Below are positions 28,161-37,494 of a stretch of DNA of 64,000 nucleotides, piece after piece. A program made the translations under genes and the position numbers. Origin of the DNA: Cognatishimia activa (GTDB lineage: Bacteria > Pseudomonadota > Alphaproteobacteria > Rhodobacterales > Rhodobacteraceae); assembly GCF_026016445.1 (NCBI RefSeq), contig NZ_CP096147.1, forward strand, positions 1,834,501 through 1,898,500. The letters run 5' to 3'. Below the pieces are notes generated by a model. The model saw only the letters and a list, made by a program, of their open reading frames with translations, did no database searches and had not been told where the DNA came from. Every line of letters begins with the position of its first letter. Position 1 is the stretch's first letter.

Positions 28161-29762
28161 ATGATTGCCAAGGAAGCGATTGATCATCTGGACCCTCAAA
28201 AATGGGCCAAAACCTCGCCGGCCGAGCGCCTGCATCTGCTCGAGGAAGTGCGCGACAACATTAAAACATATGCCGACGACCTAGCCGCCTCTGACAGTAA
28301 GATGAAAAATGACATCCTGGGCGCACCGCTGTTTTCCGACCCGGTGTCCAAAGTCGGGACTGTGGTCCCCATGGCCAGCACGATCAGCGCGGCGATCAGC
28401 CTTTATGAATCCATCATCGACGGCAAGATGCTACAACCGCTCAAGGTCGAAAAGGTGGGCGATGACCTGTATGATATCTATGTCTTCCCGCAGGAGCGCA
28501 AAGACAAGCTGATGTATGCCGACCGCAAGGATCGCATCCGTGTTAAAGGCGCTCCGACACAGGTCAACCCTATGGAAAAGCCTGCCGGGATCATCGCCGT
28601 TCTGGGTGCCGGGAACTACAGTTCTTCGCTTGAGATGATGAAAGCCCTGTTCTTTGAGAATTGCGCTGTTGTGCATAAGCCCCATCACCTGAACGAGGAA
28701 ACCGATGCGGTTTGGGAAAAGATCATGCAGCCGCTGATCAAACATGGCGCGCTCAGCTTTTGTGCATCTGATCAGGGCCGGGATCTGACCGTGGATCCAC
28801 GCCTAACCAAGATCTATTTCACCGGTGGTACCGGTACCGCCGAGGCGATCATGTCCGCCACGGACACGCCTCTGATCTCCGAATGTGGCGGCAACAACCC
28901 TTGTATTGTCGTACCTGGTGATCGCCCTTGGACGCAAAAGGAAATCGACCATCAGGCGCTGCAAATTGCCACCATGTCTAAGATGAACGGCGGTGCGGTC
29001 TGCGGGCGGGTTCAGACGCTGGTGACCAGCAAACACTGGCCGCAGCGTGAGGCTTTTCTGGATGCGCTCCGTCTCGCGATATCAGAGAAAACACCGGCGG
29101 CAGGCAGCTACTATCCGGGATCAGACAACGTCATGCAGGGCTTCAAAGAAGCCTATCCGCAGGCCGAAGTCTTGCAACCCGAAAACGGTAAGTTCCCACA
29201 TAGCGATTTCCTATTGGTGCCGGATACGGAACCCGGCGGGTATGCGAGCCGAAACGAAGCGTTCTGCCAGATCATTGACGAGGTGCCATTGGACTTACCG
29301 GCCAATGCGGCAGAGTTCCTGCCTGGCGCGGTTGAGTTCTGTAACGAACAACTTCTGGGCACTCTTGGCAGCGCAATCCTGATCGACGAAGACACGAAAA
29401 AAGCCCACAAAGCTACGCTTGATCAAGCCGTGACCGACATGGAATACGGTGGTATTGCCATAAACACTATGCCGCCGTTCATCTTCCTCAGCCCCTATCT
29501 GACCTGGGGTGGTAATGAAGAAGGCAAAGACTTTGTCTCTGGTCACGGCAATTTCGGCAATCTGCTGAATTACGAGAATATCGAGAAGTCGATCATCGAA
29601 GCCAATTTCATGTCGATGGGCCACATGATGAACACAAACAAACTGGCGTTTGATCACATGGCTGACAATATGGCTCGCTTCTCAGTTGAGCCGACCTGGA
29701 TGAACCTCACATGTCTAATGGGTGATGCTGTCCGAGACAGTTTCCGTAAAAAGGACTTCTAA
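28161..29762 (+). CDS. Aldehyde dehydrogenase superfamily protein (atypical)
   Basis: 533 residues, longer than standard enzymes, with an unusual N-terminus (residues 1-130) that lacks normal aldehyde dehydrogenase features. The core keeps the nucleotide-binding region (AGIIAVLGAGNYSSS, FTGGTGTAEAI) and a Glu241 in ISECGGNNP and Cys281 in NGGAVCGRVQTL, so catalysis is plausible. It resembles aldehyde dehydrogenases sometimes found beside hydrophobic-substrate operons. The SDR gene follows after 26 bases and an AraC-type regulator after that, so the pair may convert an alcohol to an acid. Substrate unknown. Confidence 0.78.
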   Translation: MIAKEAIDHLDPQKWAKTSPAERLHLLEEVRDNIKTYADDLAASDSKMKNDILGAPLFSDPVSKVGTVVPMASTISAAISLYESIIDGKMLQPLKVEKVGDDLYDIYVFPQERKDKLMYADRKDRIRVKGAPTQVNPMEKPAGIIAVLGAGNYSSSLEMMKALFFENCAVVHKPHHLNEETDAVWEKIMQPLIKHGALSFCASDQGRDLTVDPRLTKIYFTGGTGTAEAIMSATDTPLISECGGNNPCIVVPGDRPWTQKEIDHQALQIATMSKMNGGAVCGRVQTLVTSKHWPQREAFLDALRLAISEKTPAAGSYYPGSDNVMQGFKEAYPQAEVLQPENGKFPHSDFLLVPDTEPGGYASRNEAFCQIIDEVPLDLPANAAEFLPGAVEFCNEQLLGTLGSAILIDEDTKKAHKATLDQAVTDMEYGGIAINTMPPFIFLSPYLTWGGNEEGKDFVSGHGNFGNLLNYENIEKSIIEANFMSMGHMMNTNKLAFDHMADNMARFSVEPTWMNLTCLMGDAVRDSFRKKDF

Positions 29763-29788
29763 GCCCTGCAAAAATTTGGAGATAGACC

Positions 29789-30610
29789 ATGAACACACAA
29801 ACGATCCTTATCACCGGCTGCAGCAGTGGCATTGGCCGTCTGACAGCCCAGTATTTTCAGGAACGAGGCTGGAACGTCATCGCAACAATCCGTTCAAATC
29901 CTGAAGGCGACGCCGAACTAAATGCGTTGGACAACGTTTTGGTCACGGCGCTCGATGTCACAAAAAAAGAGACCATCGAAACAGCAATTGCCGCTGGCAT
30001 TGAGCGGTTCGGCCAAATCGATGTTGTTGTTAACAATGCAGGTTACGGCTCTTACGGACTGCTGGAGGCCACGCCTGAACACAAGATGCGGATGCAATAT
30101 GAGGTCAATGTGATCGGCACCATGTTGGTCATGCAGGCGATTATTCCGCATTTCCGTGCGCGCGGCTCGGGAACGATCATCAATATCTCGTCTATGGGTG
30201 GTAAAATCACCTTCCCGCTTGGAACCATGTATCACGGATCAAAGTTTGCCGTGGAGGGGATGAGTGAGGCGCTGTCTCACGAGATGGCTGCAATTGGAGT
30301 TAAGGTGAAGCTGATCGAGCCTGGGGTTATGAACACCAATTTTGCCACCACATCCTTTGACATGAACCTCGATCCGTCTCTGACGGAATACCAAGACTAT
30401 GTCGCCCGCGTTACCGGTGCCATGAGTGGAGGAATCGAAAACGCTTCTGATCCGATCAGAGTGGCCGAAACAATCTGGGCGGCGGCCACCGACGGCACCA
30501 AACAATTGCGCTATATTGCAGGTCAGGATGCTGAACAGATCATCGCAGCCAGAAAGGCGATGGACGACCCCGAGTATCTGGCAATGATCCGGGGCCAATT
30601 CGGCGCCTGA
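29789..30610 (+). CDS. Short-chain dehydrogenase/reductase (classical SDR)
   Basis: 273-residue NAD(P)-dependent oxidoreductase. The cofactor motif TGCSSGIG is at 9-16, NNAG at 82-85, and the catalytic Ser (134/135), Tyr148 and Lys152 are all present. A GGAG ribosome site precedes the ATG. Position behind the aldehyde dehydrogenase gene indicates a shared oxidation route for an alcohol or hydroxy acid. The Arg at 35 soon after the first glycine motif leans towards NADP(H). Family assignment is firm, substrate unknown. Confidence 0.9.
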   Translation: MNTQTILITGCSSGIGRLTAQYFQERGWNVIATIRSNPEGDAELNALDNVLVTALDVTKKETIETAIAAGIERFGQIDVVVNNAGYGSYGLLEATPEHKMRMQYEVNVIGTMLVMQAIIPHFRARGSGTIINISSMGGKITFPLGTMYHGSKFAVEGMSEALSHEMAAIGVKVKLIEPGVMNTNFATTSFDMNLDPSLTEYQDYVARVTGAMSGGIENASDPIRVAETIWAAATDGTKQLRYIAGQDAEQIIAARKAMDDPEYLAMIRGQFGA

Positions 30611-30713
30611 AAATTCTGTTTGAGGGCATGTCATGAAGCGTGCCCTCGACTTCCGCTCATCACAATTAGGCTATCCCCTTTTAGTTCTAAAGTTGCAGCG
30701 GTATGTCTTAATT

Positions 30714-31706
30714 ATGCGATTGGAAAAGAACGAGAAATTCACACTAAACCCCGGCTGGCGCATTCTGTTTTCTGAAATGAACCTGCCGGTTGGTGAGACC
30801 CTAAGACGCGCCGGGTTATCCCCCAGACTTTTTGAAAAGCTACCGGTAACCTTGGATGCAGCCAGTTTCTTTCGGTTCTGGAAGGCCATGGAGAAGGCTG
30901 GAAACGACCTTGAAATTCCCATCCTGATGGCCAAGTCGCTTGATGTAGAGGTCTTTTCACCGCCACTGTACTCTGCGGTCTGTTCCCACAACTTGCGCCA
31001 GGCTGCGGAGAGGATCAGGCGCTACAAAGCCCTGATGGGACCAATCACATTAGACATCGAAGACACACCCAAGCAGCTTAAAATCATCTGGCGGTGGCCG
31101 CTTCATTTGGAACCGCCGCTGGGGTTCTTGCTCGCTGATATGTTGTTCTGGGTGTATCTCGCACGCAAATGCACACGGTTTAACATCGCGCCGCGCGAGG
31201 TCACGGTCCCAATCTTGCCCTCCTCTCTGACTGACTACCTGGACTATCTGGGTGCGCCGCTTACGCGGGCCGACGAGGTGTCTCTGACGTTCTCCGGAAC
31301 AGACGCCGAGCTTGATTTCCTGAGCAGCAATGACGCGATCTGGAGCGCTTTTGAACCCAAACTGCGCGATCAACTCGCAGAGCTTCAAAGCGGAACTTCA
31401 GTCACGGATCAAGTGCGTATCGCCCTGATGCGGGCGATCCCAGCGGGCACCGCGACAGCAAGCCATGTGGCCGAGACGTTGTCCATCACGACACGGACGT
31501 TACAACGCCGCCTTCAGACAGAGGGCGCAAGCTTCAAATCCGTTTTGAACGCCACCCGCGCCGATTTGGCCCGCCACTACCTCACAACGTCAACCCTACC
31601 GCTCTATGAAATCTCATTCCTAATTGGCTACAAGGAGCCAAGCTCTTTCAACCGGGCCTTTCGGGAGTGGGAAGGCATGACACCCGAAGAATTTCGCAAC
31701 TGCTGA
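30714..31706 (+). CDS. AraC-family transcriptional regulator (OruR/arabinose-binding-like type)
   Basis: 330 residues from the ATG at 30714; the frame is open for 27 more codons upstream but without better signals. The N-terminal domain (about 10-200) is of the HTH-type regulators with an Arabinose_bd-like sensor, as in OruR and VirS. The C-terminal double helix-turn-helix (about 235-328) shows TASHVAETLSITTRTLQRRLQTEGASF and the closing IGYKEPSSFNRAFREWEGMTPEEF. It lies just behind the aldehyde dehydrogenase-SDR pair and probably controls them. Effector unknown. Confidence 0.88.
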   Translation: MRLEKNEKFTLNPGWRILFSEMNLPVGETLRRAGLSPRLFEKLPVTLDAASFFRFWKAMEKAGNDLEIPILMAKSLDVEVFSPPLYSAVCSHNLRQAAERIRRYKALMGPITLDIEDTPKQLKIIWRWPLHLEPPLGFLLADMLFWVYLARKCTRFNIAPREVTVPILPSSLTDYLDYLGAPLTRADEVSLTFSGTDAELDFLSSNDAIWSAFEPKLRDQLAELQSGTSVTDQVRIALMRAIPAGTATASHVAETLSITTRTLQRRLQTEGASFKSVLNATRADLARHYLTTSTLPLYEISFLIGYKEPSSFNRAFREWEGMTPEEFRNC

Positions 31707-31985
31707 GCTTTGTGTCGAAGGTGGGGCTACCAATAGCCGACATTCGTACATGTTGCAGCATCGGCGAAAATGGGCTCACTTCTGCCCTCTGAGGCATCGC
31801 AGCATCTGATGAGAATAACCTCGGAAACCGATCGCAGACGGCCCATTCCTGCCGTTGACCGGTACTGGCCAATGCTGCGTCAGCAGCACGCTTTGCGGTC
31901 ATTCGCTGCGTTAGCGAAACTTAATACGGGATGAACTCACACAACGCGGACGAAGTGTGAATTCGCTGCGCATGCGCTAATGCAC
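31707..31985. repeat. Non-coding tract with TTCGCTGCG-type repeats
   Basis: Holds CATTCGCTGCG at 31900 and ATTCGCTGCG at 31961, plus TTCGTACATG and GCGGACGAAG pieces. It separates the AraC gene from the leftward HxlR gene. No gene is supported in it. Confidence 0.5.
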
Positions 31986-31995
31986 GCTATTCAGT

Positions 31996-32499
31996 TTAGT
32001 CAGACTTGCTTGATAAGAGTTTGGCCAGCGATTGGCGCGTGGCATCATTGGCGCCTGGTCCAGCCTCAAAACGAAGTTGCTCTGGGGAAAGTGTAACGCC
32101 ATCGGTTGTTTGTACTTTAAGTGGCGCAAGTTTGCTTCCTGAACGGCCGTCCAGAACCGAGATGGGTTCATTGTCTTTCCCAAAGACCCACTTGTCCCCC
32201 CACTGGCCGATACCAACAAGAACTGCAAAGAGATCATAACCTTTTTCGGTTAGCCCATAGCGAGGATGTTCTTTGTCTTTCTGGATGGCCTCCACCAAGC
32301 CATGGTCGGCAAGATGCTTGAGGCGAGCCGTAAGTATACCCTTGGAAATACCAAGGCGCTCTTGCATCAGCGTGAAACGATCAACACCAACCATCAGTTC
32401 CCGGATCACTAGCAGGCTCCAGGAATCCCCCAGTATGTCGAGTGTACGGGCCCAGCTGCAGTTTCGCTCAGAGTGCGGGATATTCGGTCGTCGCGGCAC
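31996..32499 (-). CDS. HxlR-family transcriptional regulator
   Basis: 167 residues with a winged helix typical of HxlR/YodB proteins: CSWARTLDILGDSWSLLVIRELMVG, RFTLMQERLGISKGILTARLKHLADHGLVE (about 14-70). A conserved N-terminal cysteine (Cys14) sits where thiol- or aldehyde-sensing family members carry one. The C-terminal extension of about 60 residues is longer than the minimal family length. It points away from the enoyl-CoA-hydratase remnant at 32552, which may once have been its target. Confidence 0.88.
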   Translation of the reverse strand: MPRRPNIPHSERNCSWARTLDILGDSWSLLVIRELMVGVDRFTLMQERLGISKGILTARLKHLADHGLVEAIQKDKEHPRYGLTEKGYDLFAVLVGIGQWGDKWVFGKDNEPISVLDGRSGSKLAPLKVQTTDGVTLSPEQLRFEAGPGANDATRQSLAKLLSSKSD

Positions 32500-32551
32500 A
32501 GCAATTCCTGACTGATCAATTTGATAAGCTGAATTTTAGCCAAGTTGCGGC

Positions 32552-32833
32552 TTGTTGAGAATGCGACCTAGAGCCAATGCCACAATTGACTTGAGGCAAG
32601 CGGGTCAAGGTTGGGTAGAGAAGCTGGCCAAAGGGGCCACCCTGGCGCATGCGGACCACAAGACACTCCTGCGTGCTTGGTCAAACGGCGGCATTACCGC
32701 TGCTGACGAATTGATGCCCGCAATGCTGGGGAAAACCCTTATGAGCGACGACTGCCAAGGCAGCCTCTTGGGCGCGATTGAAGCCGCGAAGCATGGTCAA
32801 CCCCGCCCCGAATACAAGTTCCAAGGAAAGTAG
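32552..32833 (+). pseudogene. C-terminal fragment of an enoyl-CoA hydratase/isomerase-like protein
   Basis: At most 93 codons, from a weak TTG. The residues LAKGATLAHADHKTLLRAW, then SDDCQGSLLGAIEA and a PEYKFQGK end look like the C-terminal third of a crotonase-fold enzyme; the acyl-CoA-binding and oxyanion-hole parts are missing. No ribosome site is evident. It is best read as a truncated gene left after a deletion between it and the HxlR gene. A small-protein role cannot be excluded. Confidence 0.6.
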
Positions 32834-32840
32834 AAATCTC

Positions 32841-33293
32841 ATGTCTGACTCCCTAAAGAAACAAAGGTTTCTTCCTTTGTGGATATACCTTCTTATTGCC
32901 GTTCAGCTGTTCTTGATAACCGGTGTAACAATTGTTGGCATGCAGGACATCACAATCATGCATCCGGATCAGACCGGGACGAGCTATCTCGCGTCGCTCT
33001 ACATCACACGAAACCTGGTCGCCGTAGGTGGACTGGTACTGGCCGCCTTCTTTTTCCGCAGCTACGTAGCTTTCCTTGTAGTCTATCTGTCGCGGATCGC
33101 CACTGAGATCTCCGATTTTTCCAATTCCATCTGGTACGGCCGCGACCCAGAGCTCATGGCATCTCTGCCCTATATGGTCATTTTTATGGTTTTGCTTCCG
33201 ATCATCGCTTTGGCGGTGGTGTGGCCGCACGCCACGAGCGAGGCTCGCAAGCTGCGCGGAGATAGCACCAACAGAATCCAAACGGGGTTTTGA
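32841..33293 (+). CDS. Small four-helix membrane protein, function unknown
   Basis: 150 residues from the ATG at 32841, which follows an AAGGAAAG site and the crotonase fragment by seven bases. Four hydrophobic segments are seen (about 12-32, 55-75, 80-98 and 118-138), with a soluble charged end. It resembles small integral membrane proteins of unknown role often found near regulators. No catalytic motif is visible. Its expression may once have depended on the truncated upstream gene. Confidence 0.65.
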   Translation: MSDSLKKQRFLPLWIYLLIAVQLFLITGVTIVGMQDITIMHPDQTGTSYLASLYITRNLVAVGGLVLAAFFFRSYVAFLVVYLSRIATEISDFSNSIWYGRDPELMASLPYMVIFMVLLPIIALAVVWPHATSEARKLRGDSTNRIQTGF

Positions 33294-33596
33294 AAAACAG
33301 GTGACAATAATGAACGACTAAGCCGACCTTCGTGCCTCCCGCAGCACCAGTCACTTTGGGTTCGAAGCTGCCTTGCGGCGGTGCGATAGCACGGCTGCAG
33401 CGAAATTTTCATCAAACCTCACTGGCCAGATGACCGCATCCAGCCCTCCAATAGACACGATTGCTACACACAGCGAGCAACAAGCAGCCATTCGCCCCAG
33501 TCGAATTTCAATCCTGCAATTAAAAGTGCATTAACAAACCAAGCGGGTCGAAAGGCGGTATCATTGCAGCGGTAAAGCAACCTCGGCGAACGCAAA
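33294..33596. other. Intergenic tract, no gene seen
   Basis: About 300 bases between a rightward and a leftward gene. It carries fragments such as CGGCTGCAGCGAAA and CCATTCGCCCC that weakly resemble the TTCGCTGC repeat tracts. No terminator of good quality was found. Confidence 0.4.
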
Positions 33597-34697
33597 TCAC
33601 TTTAGCGCGGGCTGATAGGATTGTTTCAGCCCAAGATATGCAGGCCCAAATGCTGAAAGTCCTTTTGGTGTCAGGAACGGAGCCGGCGCCGGCAAAATCA
33701 CCACCGATACTTTCTGACCTCTAAAATAGTTTGGATTGGTCACAGGATCGCCCGTTTCGATATCTATCAAGCAAATGAGATCCGGGATCGTCGCATGAAC
33801 TTGGTCGTTTAAGCGCCCGATCATGTTCTCGTTCTTCAGCCAAATTCGGTATTGATCTCCGGAATGCTCACCAGTGCCTTCAATGGCAATATCACCAATC
33901 GTGAACCCGTCTTCAGTTTTCCAGCTGTTTTCACCGACGATCCCACGGAAGACGACGGCGCCTCGCCCTTCATTCGCAATTGCTTCTGGAACGTCGGCTC
34001 CACGCCCTTTGGTTTTACGCCATGTTTCCCCCATGCGCATGGCCATTGAAATCGCGCCAGGAATGACCGCGTGGCGAATTTCACGAATTTCCAGCGCATG
34101 ATCAATTGCTGCGATATCATTTCTGCTGACGACAGACAGGGCTCGAACGATGTGTTCAGCGCGCTCGTCGTCCATGACGTTTTCGCAAATAATAGTCTCT
34201 CCGAATGCGTTGGCAGTCACAATTGGTGCAGCGGGCAACCCATTGATATAGTATGTGGAATGCGTGATCTCTGGGACAGCGCGTCCGGCAGGATCAGCGT
34301 CGATGATGTATGCATCTGCCATGGCTGCTGCATAAAACGCTGCTGCAGTGTTTGATCCACCCAGTTCGCAAGAAATGGTTCCGTAGAACTTTCTTCCCAA
34401 ATAGTCTTCAAAACGATTGAAAGCCGCCAGAATGGACGGTTCAGCCATACGCGGCAAACGTTCATATTTCTTTTCTTCTTCGGCCGGCAAAGGCGAGATT
34501 GCCCCAAGCATATAAGGCGTACAAACAAGGGCATCCTCTGGGGCCTCATCTAAGCTCACGAGGTTGAAGCTTTTGCCCTTCGTAAGGGCGTCATCAATCA
34601 TTGCCAATCCGTCCGAGATTTCGCCCCCGCCACCTGTGCCAAGAATGGTCGCGCCAAAGAGGATATCTTCTAGGTTCTGTCGAGACAGTTTTTTCAT
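33597..34697 (-). CDS. DUF917-family protein (S-methyl-thiohydantoin-desulfurase-like)
   Basis: 366 residues, starting MKKLSRQNLEDILFGATILG; the open frame is longer but this ATG fits family starts. The glycine motif GTGGGGE is at about 21-27 and further family stretches are ELGGSNTAAAFYAAAMADAYIIDADPAGRAVPE and PGAISMAMRMGE. DUF917 proteins accompany hydantoinase and oxoprolinase genes, and one was reported to act on S-methyl thiohydantoin. Here it is the last gene of a polyamine-type ABC operon, suggesting that the imported compound is a hydantoin or related cyclic amide (inference). Confidence 0.82.
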   Translation of the reverse strand: MKKLSRQNLEDILFGATILGTGGGGEISDGLAMIDDALTKGKSFNLVSLDEAPEDALVCTPYMLGAISPLPAEEEKKYERLPRMAEPSILAAFNRFEDYLGRKFYGTISCELGGSNTAAAFYAAAMADAYIIDADPAGRAVPEITHSTYYINGLPAAPIVTANAFGETIICENVMDDERAEHIVRALSVVSRNDIAAIDHALEIREIRHAVIPGAISMAMRMGETWRKTKGRGADVPEAIANEGRGAVVFRGIVGENSWKTEDGFTIGDIAIEGTGEHSGDQYRIWLKNENMIGRLNDQVHATIPDLICLIDIETGDPVTNPNYFRGQKVSVVILPAPAPFLTPKGLSAFGPAYLGLKQSYQPALK

Positions 34698-34725
34698 AGT
34701 TTCATTCCAAGAAATAGAAGCGCGG

Positions 34726-35517
34726 TCAGTCGCGTGAGGCGCCAAGAAGTTTCAGAAGATCGGTGAACATCGACAAGACAAGCAGGGTTCCGATGGTCAG
34801 AAGCGCAAAGCCCATGGCCGCTGAGGCCACTACGGGCGTGTAACCGTAACGTACGTTGTTAAAGATGCGGATCGGAAGTGTTTCAACGGCAAAACCAGAA
34901 ACCATGTACGAGATGAGATATTCATTCACCGAAATGATGGCGACCAGAGCATAGCCTGTGATGGCATAGGGCAAAACCAGAGGGAAAATCACCTTGATAA
35001 ATGTCTGCCAAGGCGTTGCGCCCATAGTGCGAGAGGCTTCTATGACGTCATCGGAAAGTGCTGCAAAACCGCGCGCGATGATGACAAGAGGAAGTGTCAC
35101 AAAGAAGACGCCGTGGGATATTACTGTAGCTTCTGCGCGACCGTACCAACCCATTTCCGCCCAAAAGACACTGGCACCCATCGCGATAATAATTGGCGGC
35201 AACATGAAGGGGCCAAGCCCAAGACCAAATACCAATTTACCAAACCCGGATTTCAGACGCCAGAGGACGTAATTCGCGGCCAATGCGATTGTCACGGCAA
35301 TCAGACCCGCAAAGAACGCGATGATGAGCGAGTTGCGGATGGGTAGCAGCCAATCCGGTTCGGTTAGAAGCTGTGTGTACCATTGCATGGACAGCTCTTG
35401 CGGTGGGAAGGAGATGTTGCTGGCTGAATTGACCGATACGCCAGCAACAATCAAGAACGGTAGGATCAACCCGGCGCCGATAGAGCAAATGAACAGGCGT
35501 TTTAGGACTAGGATCAT
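34726..35517 (-). CDS. ABC transporter permease, PotC type
   Basis: 263-residue permease of the spermidine/putrescine class with six predicted spans. The EAA loop reads DDVIEASRTMGATPWQTFIKVIFPLV, the standard PotC pattern. It overlaps the upstream PotB-type gene by four bases (ATGA) and ends 28 bases before the DUF917 gene. Together with its partner it forms the inner-membrane channel. Confidence 0.92.
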   Translation of the reverse strand: MILVLKRLFICSIGAGLILPFLIVAGVSVNSASNISFPPQELSMQWYTQLLTEPDWLLPIRNSLIIAFFAGLIAVTIALAANYVLWRLKSGFGKLVFGLGLGPFMLPPIIIAMGASVFWAEMGWYGRAEATVISHGVFFVTLPLVIIARGFAALSDDVIEASRTMGATPWQTFIKVIFPLVLPYAITGYALVAIISVNEYLISYMVSGFAVETLPIRIFNNVRYGYTPVVASAAMGFALLTIGTLLVLSMFTDLLKLLGASRD

Positions 35518-36365
35518 GACCGTTCTCCTTGTTCCCTAGTGCGCGAGGCATAGGCCAGCGATCCGATGATGATGAGAGTAAAGATCAGCATTACAACCGA
35601 AAGTGCCGCACCAAGTGGCATGTTTGCGTCGCCAACGGCCTTGTCGGTGATGATCACCGTCATGTTCCAATCCTGCGGACGACCCAGCATGGTCGGCATG
35701 ACGAAAACGCCGAGAAAATAGACGAACATTGTGACCAGCGCAGAGATCAGACCCGCCTTGAAATTCGGCAGGATCACCTTTGAGAAAACCCTCATTGGCG
35801 GGGTTCCCAACGTCAAAGCGGCTTCTTCAATACTGCGGTCCCGGCGGGCGAGCTGCGGTAGAAACATTAGGGCGACGAGCGAGAACCCAAGGGTCACGTA
35901 CCCGACCATCATGGCTCCGAAGCTTGGCGATAGTGACCGTGGATCTTCCCAGAGGCCGGCCCAACCCAAGAATTTTGGAATGCCAGAGTTTTCAGAAAAC
36001 AATATGAGCCAGGCAAAGCCAATGATCACCTCACTCAGGCACATGAGCGAAAGCAAAAGAATGACCCAGAACAATTGCCAGCGGCGGGACATGTCGACGA
36101 TGATGTACATGGCTGGAAAGGCCAGAAGGACAACAATCACGGCTCCCAGCGAGGCTGACCATAGCGATCTTAAAGAGATTACGTAGTAAAAGCTGGAAAA
36201 GAACTTGCTGTAATTGTCCCAAACGAAGGCGACTTTGTAAAAACCTAATGGGTCGCGTTCATAAAAGCTCACGACCACCATAAAGGCGAGTGGAGCAAGG
36301 AAGAACAGGCTCATCATTCCCAATGGGAACAGGCCAATCATATGGGGAACCGCTTTACCTTTCAT
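35514..36365 (-). CDS. ABC transporter permease, PotB type
   Basis: 283 residues if started at 36365, where its ATG overlaps the stop of the ATPase gene (ATGA); a second in-frame ATG lies at 36380. Six membrane spans and the EAA loop RSIEEAALTLGTPPMRVFSKVILPNF are visible. It is coupled to the ATPase gene upstream and the PotC-type gene downstream. It pairs with the latter in a polyamine-type uptake system. Confidence 0.92.
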   Translation of the reverse strand: MKGKAVPHMIGLFPLGMMSLFFLAPLAFMVVVSFYERDPLGFYKVAFVWDNYSKFFSSFYYVISLRSLWSASLGAVIVVLLAFPAMYIIVDMSRRWQLFWVILLLSLMCLSEVIIGFAWLILFSENSGIPKFLGWAGLWEDPRSLSPSFGAMMVGYVTLGFSLVALMFLPQLARRDRSIEEAALTLGTPPMRVFSKVILPNFKAGLISALVTMFVYFLGVFVMPTMLGRPQDWNMTVIITDKAVGDANMPLGAALSVVMLIFTLIIIGSLAYASRTREQGERS

Positions 36366-37411
36366 GATGGGATCACCCATGCATGATCAAAGTCGAAGTT
36401 TATTTCGACCCGGTCGCCAACCGCAAATTTCGGTGCGCGGTCTGACACCATTGTGTGGATAAAGCTGCGGTTGCCCACGCTGAGTTCCGTTTCGATCGAA
36501 GCACCAAGCAGGCGGACAAAGTCAACTGTGCCCACCAATCCGGTGCTGTCAGCGGATGCCGCGCTTAGTTGCAGGTATTCAGGACGAACAGCCACAGTGT
36601 GTTTGCCCGCGAGTTTAGAAAATTCACCATTTGGCTGTCCCAGGTTTGCCTCTTCAAGCAAGGCATCGCCGCCGGGAGTGAAGACAGGGCTGAAGATGTT
36701 GTTTGTGCCCATGAAATCCGCGACGAAACGGGTTTTTGGATGTGCATAAACTTCAGTGGGTGTACCCGCCTGTTCGATCCGCCCTTCGTTCAAAATAACG
36801 ATCCGATCGGCAATCGACATGGCCTCGTGCTGGTCGTGTGTCACGAAGATCGTGGTCACGCCCAGCTTGCGTTGCAGTTTTTTGACTTCGATCTGAAGAT
36901 GTTCTCGCAAGCCCGCATCAAGGGCACTGAACGGTTCGTCCATCAGGAAGAGCTTCGGCTCGATTGCCAGCGCTCGAGCGATTGCGACGCGTTGCCTTTG
37001 ACCACCCGAGAGCGCGGAAACTTTGCGTTTGTACAGTCCCGCAAGGCCGACAACATCGAGCAACTCTGTGGCTTTCGCTTTGCGTTTAGACTTCTCTACG
37101 CCGCGCACTTCCAGTCCATAAGCAATGTTGTCGCCCACATTCAGATGGGGAAACAGGGCAAGACTTTGGAAGACCATGCCAACATTTCGTTTATGGCAGG
37201 CAACTTCCGAGAGATCAGAGTTGTTCAATCGCAGATCGCCCGAGGTCTTATCTTCGAGCCCCGCGATGATGCGCAACAAGGTTGTCTTGCCGCATCCCGA
37301 TCCACCCAAAAGGCATATGAATTCGCCGGAGCCAATTTCGAGGTTCACATCACGCAATGCAGTGAAGGTACCAAAAGATTTCTGAATATTTGATAGGGAC
37401 AAATTGGCCAT
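36362..37411 (-). CDS. ABC transporter ATPase, PotA type
   Basis: 349 residues. Walker A GGSGCGKT is at 36-43, signature LSGGQ at 134-138, Walker B LFLMDEPFSALD at about 155-166, and the switch histidine follows in VTHDQHEA. A C-terminal TOBE domain occupies about 265-345, as in PotA and other polyamine or iron importers. It energises the PotBC-type channel encoded immediately downstream in the same operon. Confidence 0.94.
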   Translation of the reverse strand: MANLSLSNIQKSFGTFTALRDVNLEIGSGEFICLLGGSGCGKTTLLRIIAGLEDKTSGDLRLNNSDLSEVACHKRNVGMVFQSLALFPHLNVGDNIAYGLEVRGVEKSKRKAKATELLDVVGLAGLYKRKVSALSGGQRQRVAIARALAIEPKLFLMDEPFSALDAGLREHLQIEVKKLQRKLGVTTIFVTHDQHEAMSIADRIVILNEGRIEQAGTPTEVYAHPKTRFVADFMGTNNIFSPVFTPGGDALLEEANLGQPNGEFSKLAGKHTVAVRPEYLQLSAASADSTGLVGTVDFVRLLGASIETELSVGNRSFIHTMVSDRAPKFAVGDRVEINFDFDHAWVIPS

Positions 37412-37494
37412 GGGTATGTCTTTCTATTTGCCGCGCCGACATCGGTTTGGTGGTTACGACACCGGCGCAGCTTAAGTCACAAAGTCGGTCCGAC

